From: Thermoleophilia bacterium
GTDB lineage: Bacteria; Actinomycetota; Thermoleophilia; Gaiellales; Gaiellaceae
NCBI GenBank assembly: GCA_025933895.1
Contig: JAICZB010000091.1
Location: 1-8,490, forward strand
DNA length: 8,490 nt
Direction of reading: 5' to 3'
Under the pieces are notes generated by a model. The model did not search any database. It saw only the letters and a list, made by a program, of their open reading frames with translations, and was not told where the DNA came from. Positions 6,818 through 8,490 of the stretch are shown one piece after another (the first letter of the stretch is position 1; every line of letters starts with the position of its first letter). The translations under genes and the position numbers were made by a program.

Positions 6818-6833
6818 ACCGTGCACGGTGCAC
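6818..6833. repeat. Perfect 12-bp palindrome plus repeated GTGCAC, possible operator
   Basis: ACCGTGCACGGT (6818-6829) is a perfect palindrome. Its centre GTGCAC (6821-6826) occurs again at 6828-6833 after one base, so two self-complementary hexamers sit side by side. CACTAG then repeats in tandem (6831-6842). The site lies between the divergent glycerate kinase and cold-shock genes, where one regulator could control either or both. Confidence 0.5.
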
Positions 6834-6894
6834 TAGCACTAGAGCGAGTACCGGTCGCGCGTCCCTGCGCCTCCTGTCCGTTCAGAACTTCCGC

Positions 6895-6903
6895 GGAGGG
6901 AGG
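6895..6903 (+). promoter_or_regulatory. Strong Shine-Dalgarno of the cold-shock gene
   Basis: GGAGGGAGG ends 10 nt before the ATG at 6914 and is the strongest ribosome site in the left 7 kb. It fixes the start codon. A CCTCC in the leader (6870-6874) could pair with its distal half. Confidence 0.8.
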
Positions 6904-6913
6904 TGTTTCAGAT

Positions 6914-7120
6914 ATGGCAACCGGAACCGTGAAGTGGTTCAACGATGCGAAGGGGTACGGCTTCATCACCCCCGACGAAGGCGGCAAGGACGTTTTCGTC
7001 CATTTCAGCGCGATCAGCTCGGAAGGCTTCAAGTCGCTCGCCGAGGGCGCGCGCGTCGAGTTCGAGCCGGCCGAGGGGCAGAAGGGCCCCGAGGCCCGCA
7101 ACGTCATCCCCGTCGCGTAG
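6914..7120 (+). CDS. CspA-family cold-shock protein
   Basis: This is a complete 68-residue single cold-shock domain, the standard length. It opens with MATGTVKWFNDAKGYGFI, containing RNP1 (KGYGFI, 13-18), followed by RNP2 (VFVHF, 27-31) and the closing GPEARNVIPVA. These proteins bind single-stranded RNA and DNA, melt RNA structure at low temperature and can act as anti-terminators; some members are constitutive. The start is fixed by the strong Shine-Dalgarno at 6895-6903. The leader between the divergent kinase gene and the ATG is long enough for its own promoter and a structured 5' UTR. It is monocistronic: hairpins begin within 4 nt of the stop codon. Confidence 0.97.
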   Translation: MATGTVKWFNDAKGYGFITPDEGGKDVFVHFSAISSEGFKSLAEGARVEFEPAEGQKGPEARNVIPVA

Positions 7121-7123
7121 CTC

Positions 7124-7142
7124 GCGAGACCTTCGGTCTCGC
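7124..7142 (+). terminator. Short hairpin right behind the cold-shock gene
   Basis: GCGAGACC (7124-7131) and GGTCTCGC (7135-7142) form an 8-bp perfect stem with loop TTC, beginning 3 nt after the stop codon. No T-run follows, so it is more likely a 3'-end stabiliser or pause element in front of the stronger structure at 7163-7205 than a terminator alone. Confidence 0.55.
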
Positions 7143-7162
7143 TCGCTGAGAAACGGAACTCC

Positions 7163-7205
7163 GCCGCCGGGAGAGCACGGTCTCCCGGCGGCTCCGTGCT
7201 CTTTT
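7163..7205 (+). terminator. Strong intrinsic terminator with two alternative hairpins
   Basis: GCCGCCGGGAGA (7163-7174) pairs perfectly over 12 bp with 7181-7192 around the loop GCACGG. Alternatively AGAGCACGG (7172-7180) pairs perfectly over 9 bp with CCGTGCTCT (7194-7202), and this second stem is directly followed by TTT. The two stems share bases 7172-7174 and 7175-7180, so they exclude each other, or combine into a pseudoknot through the loop. It most likely ends the cold-shock transcript. Confidence 0.75.
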
Positions 7206-7280
7206 CGCTTCGCCGTCTGGACGAGAGGGCTCCGTCGTGCGCTCGCGCGCGGCGTAGGCCGGCGCGAACGCGGGCCGGCC

Positions 7281-7408
7281 TCCGGCTAGAGCCCCGCTAC
7301 GCGCGGGACGCTCCAGCCTCCGGCCTTTGGTGCCGGTTGGGGGCGGAACGTTTCGATCCTGCGGGGACCGAGGCGGACGTGTCCCGGTGCCAGGCACCGA
7401 GACATGTC
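7281..7408. repeat. Tandem hairpin unit, copy 1
   Basis: Copy 1 begins TCCGGCTA and has three inverted repeats in order. The first is a nested stem AGC/GCT around CCGC/GCGG (about 7290-7313). The second is CCGGC-(7 nt)-GCCGG (7320-7336). The third is the long hairpin 7376-7408. A 23-bp block (7316-7338) is identical in copy 2. The part between the second and third stems is the most diverged. Confidence 0.7.
7376..7408. repeat. REP-like long palindrome, copy 1
   Basis: Two 16-nt arms flank a single central A; the core is GGTGCCAGGCACC. Against a perfect palindrome there are two deviations: a G/T at the fourth pair and a C/A at the ninth. There is no T-run after it on either side, so it does not look like a simple terminator. 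Confidence 0.75.
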
Positions 7409-7432
7409 TCCAAAGCGCAGTCCGGTCTTCCG

Positions 7433-7558
7433 TCCGGCTAAAGCGCCGCTGCGCGGACGGCTCGGCCTCCGGCCTTTGGTGCCGGTTGAAGGGGGAACGA
7501 TGCGAACTCGTGGGGCGGCGCGAAGGACGTGTCTCGGTGCCAGGCACCGAGACATGTC
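7433..7558. repeat. Tandem hairpin unit, copy 2
   Basis: Copy 2 has the same order of three stems: AGC/GCT with CCGC/GCGG (about 7442-7463), CCGGC-(7 nt)-GCCGG (7469-7485), and the long hairpin 7526-7558. The 23-bp identical block is at 7465-7487. It lies about 150 bp downstream of copy 1 with small indels, as expected for an old tandem duplication or two members of a dispersed family. Confidence 0.7.
7526..7558. repeat. REP-like long palindrome, copy 2
   Basis: The 5' arm GACGTGTCTCGGTGCC pairs with the 3' arm over 16 positions around a central A, with one G/T wobble at the fourth pair. That wobble is a G-U pair in plus-strand RNA and an A-C mismatch in minus-strand RNA. It sits 12 bp from the stop codon of the minus-strand basic-protein gene and could also protect or end that transcript. 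Confidence 0.75.
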
Positions 7559-7570
7559 CCCACCCTCTCG

Positions 7571-7804
7571 CTAGCTCTTGCGAGCTTTCGCGTGGCCGCC
7601 CTTGCGGCCTGCGGCCGTCTTCTGGGCGGTCGTTCCGCCCTGGCTCGAGTTGCTCCGGCGTGTGCCGGACCCCGAGGCCTTGCCGCCGCGGCTCGAGGCT
7701 CCCGGGGAGTTTGCGATCTTCGCCGCGCGTTCCTTCGACATCCCCTTCTCCTTCAGCTTCTCGTACTGCTTCTCGTTCTTGACGCTCGGTCGCTTCCCGG
7801 GCAT
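7571..7804 (-). CDS. Small basic protein, DUF7218-like
   Basis: This 77-residue, strongly basic protein has two parts. Residues 1-33 (KRPSVKNEKQYEKLKEKGMSK, then ERAAKIANS) look like a short helical domain that recurs in small actinobacterial proteins; I believe it is the DUF7218 family, from memory. Residues 34-77 are a Gly/Ser/Thr/Arg/Lys-rich low-complexity tail ending in GRKGGHAKARKS, like tails that bind nucleic acid. There is no signal peptide, membrane segment or cysteine. The start at 7804 is certain: AAGGAGG lies 5 nt before the ATG. It is divergent from the GNAT gene, whose putative GTG is only 15 bp away, so the two 5' ends share their control region. Function is unknown; nucleic-acid binding is inferred from charge only. 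Confidence 0.85.
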   Translation of the reverse strand: MPGKRPSVKNEKQYEKLKEKGMSKERAAKIANSPGASSRGGKASGSGTRRSNSSQGGTTAQKTAAGRKGGHAKARKS

Positions 7805-7809
7805 GCGAT
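7779..7809 (+). promoter_or_regulatory. Weak candidate promoter of the GNAT gene
   Basis: TTGACG (7779-7784) matches five of six -35 bases, but the best -10, TGCGAT (7804-7809), is poor and the spacer is 19 bp. If real, transcription would start close to the GTG at 7820, and the promoter would overlap the start of the divergent basic-protein gene. Confidence 0.2.
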
Positions 7810-7816
7810 CCTCCTT
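7810..7816 (-). promoter_or_regulatory. Strong Shine-Dalgarno of the basic protein gene
   Basis: AAGGAGG on the minus strand, 5 nt before the ATG at 7804, is near the ideal anti-16S sequence. It ends only 3 bp from the proposed GTG of the divergent acetyltransferase gene at 7820. Confidence 0.85.
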
Positions 7817-7819
7817 GCG

Positions 7820-8272
7820 GTGGACGTAGGTCCCGATTCGACAACGGCCCCGGCCGGAATCGCGATTCGCCTGCTCGCGCCAGGAGACGAGGGGGTCGTG
7901 CGGGAGCTCGCGACCTACGACGGCCCCGGCGATCCCGAGGCGCTGCTCGCCGATCCGCGGACATTGATGCTCGTGGCGTTCGACGCCGAACGGCCGGTCG
8001 GGCTCGTCCTCGCCCACGAGCTGCCGCGCCGCCACGGCGTCCCGGCGAAGCTCTTCGTCTACGAAGCGGACGTGGCCGAGAGCCACCGGCGCCGCGGGAT
8101 CGCCTCCGCGCTGCTCGCGCGGCTCGCCGAGCTTGCACGCGAGCGGCGCATTCCGGCCGGCTTCGTGCTGACGGAGCCGGACAACGGCCCGGCCAATGCG
8201 CTCTACCGCAGCGCGGGCGGTGCGACCCGCGCGATGAACGTCCTCTGGGACTTCGAGTACGGGGACGGGTAA
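7820..8272 (+). CDS. GNAT-family N-acetyltransferase, AAC(3)-I-like
   Basis: The protein of about 150 residues has the GNAT fold. The acetyl-CoA loop is HRRRGIASAL, fitting R-x-x-G-x-A with Arg90, Gly93 and Ala95. It is preceded by the strand KLFVYEADVAESHR and followed by the C-terminal GFVLTEPDNGPANALYRSAGG and VLWDFEY. The YEADVAE/LTEPDNxxAxALY pattern resembles the AAC(3)-I group that includes small aminoglycoside 3-N-acetyltransferases. Most environmental relatives have no proven drug activity, so the substrate is open. The start is uncertain. The frame is open far upstream, but the GTG at 7820 is the nearest usual start before the domain (IAIRLLAPGDEG). It has no Shine-Dalgarno, and an upstream start would overlap the divergent gene. 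The transporter start follows after 10 bp, suggesting an operon. Confidence 0.85.
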   Translation: MDVGPDSTTAPAGIAIRLLAPGDEGVVRELATYDGPGDPEALLADPRTLMLVAFDAERPVGLVLAHELPRRHGVPAKLFVYEADVAESHRRRGIASALLARLAELARERRIPAGFVLTEPDNGPANALYRSAGGATRAMNVLWDFEYGDG

Positions 8273-8282
8273 GGTCCCGCAC

Positions 8283-8490
8283 ATGTCGATTCGCGGCAGA
8301 CCCTGATCCGCCCGGCGTAGCGCTGCGACGCTCGTCGCGGCGCTGCTCACGATCGAGCTCCTCGACGAGCTCGTCGGCGGCACCCGCGCGGCCGCATGGC
8401 CGGCGATTCGGCACGACCTCGGCCTGAGCTACCCCGAGATCGGCCTCGTCCTTGCCGTTCCCGGCTTCGTCGGCAGCGCGCTCGATCCGC
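8283..8490 (+). CDS. MFS transporter N-terminus, partial; frame interrupted by TGA at codon 8
   Basis: From about 8307 to the right edge one frame encodes a transporter start of the major facilitator superfamily. It reads TLVAALLTIELLDELVGG, then TRAAAWPAIRHDLGLSYPEIG and LVLAVPGFVGSALDP, a form of first helix and loop known from this family (ELLDEL..G.R.AAWP.IR.DLGLSY.QIG). The only ATG in this frame is at 8283, 10 bp after the acetyltransferase stop, with a modest AAGG ahead. Its reading is MSIRGRP followed by TGA (8304-8306) and then SARRSAATL in the same frame. A CGA-to-TGA change would explain this. After the stop there is no ATG, GTG or TTG in the visible part; a CTG at 8343 (LLTIELLDEL) is a possible rare start. 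It may therefore be a broken gene, a rare-start gene, or carry a sequencing error. The rest of the gene is beyond the window. Confidence 0.65.

Larger units (their letters stand above)
7121..7570. other. 450-bp gene-free stretch
   Basis: No frame here gives a recognisable protein. The open frames across it are Arg/Ser-rich and lack start signals. It holds the cold-shock gene's hairpins (7124-7205), about 75 bp of plain GC-rich sequence, and two diverged tandem units (7281-7408 and 7433-7558) rich in inverted repeats. The second unit ends 12 bp before the stop codon of the minus-strand basic-protein gene. Confidence 0.7.

Noticed and set aside
6810..6839. Cold-shock gene promoter TTGTCG-N18-TAGCAC
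   Set aside because: The -10 lacks the final T and the spacer is long. It overlaps the opposite-strand kinase box, so I do not list it as a feature.
7376..7408. Simple rho-independent terminator
   Set aside because: No T-run follows on either strand, the two arms are almost loop-free, and the structure is part of a duplicated larger unit.
7281..7558. CRISPR array
   Set aside because: There are only two copies, they are about 127 bp long and diverged, with no regular spacers and no cas genes nearby.
7529..7819. Upstream extension of the acetyltransferase frame
   Set aside because: It runs antisense through the basic-protein gene, which has a near-ideal Shine-Dalgarno, and the extra residues do not look like a GNAT N-terminus.
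7820..8272. Aminoglycoside resistance gene
   Set aside because: Resemblance to the AAC(3)-I group is at family level only; many chromosomal GNAT proteins share it without resistance activity, so no drug-resistance claim is made.
8262..8279. Small hairpin GGGAC/GTCCC between the acetyltransferase and transporter
   Set aside because: The stem has only 5 bp, overlaps the stop codon and has no T-run; it is expected by chance in sequence this GC-rich.

Overview
The window is very GC-rich and densely coded, with G/C-heavy third codon positions, GTG starts, very short divergent gaps and possible leaderless starts. Together with the gene families present, this suggests a high-GC actinobacterium, perhaps of the Thermoleophilia (Gaiellales/Solirubrobacterales) type. 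That placement is inference; no marker gene is present. There are no tRNA or rRNA genes, insertion sequences or CRISPR arrays.

Layout. Bases 1-501 (minus) hold the N-terminal part of a nitrilase-superfamily amidase. Only 22 bp away, a plus-strand pair encodes an aldehyde dehydrogenase of the pyrroline-5-carboxylate type (524-2065) and a class III PLP aminotransferase (2062-3336), coupled by a GTGA overlap. These three look like an amine/amide or omega-amino-acid catabolic module, in which amide hydrolysis, transamination and semialdehyde oxidation could follow each other; the substrate cannot be read from the sequence. A perfect hairpin (3338-3367) separates this from a minus-strand block. 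That block holds a small secreted protein of unknown function (3375-3914) with its own promoter, an OatA-like membrane O-acyltransferase with a C-terminal SGNH esterase domain (4024-5832), and a glycerate 2-kinase (5846-6799) 13 bp upstream of the acyltransferase.

A cold-shock protein gene (6914-7120, plus) is divergent from the kinase across a short region with a perfect 12-bp palindrome. Behind it lies a 450-bp gene-free stretch (7121-7570). This contains one simple hairpin, a strong terminator-like structure whose loop can pair with sequence just downstream, and two diverged tandem units of about 127 bp, each ending in a long hairpin around GGTGCCAGGCACC. Next come a small basic protein (7571-7804, minus) and a GNAT acetyltransferase (7820-8272, plus), divergent with only 15 bp between them. 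The right edge holds the start of an MFS transporter whose reading frame has a TGA at codon 8 after the only obvious ATG.

The most interesting parts are the tandem hairpin units, the mutually exclusive hairpins behind the cold-shock gene, the uncharacterised secreted protein, and the interrupted transporter start. I see no clearly new multi-gene system. The enzymes belong to known families and the novelty lies mainly in the non-coding stretch.
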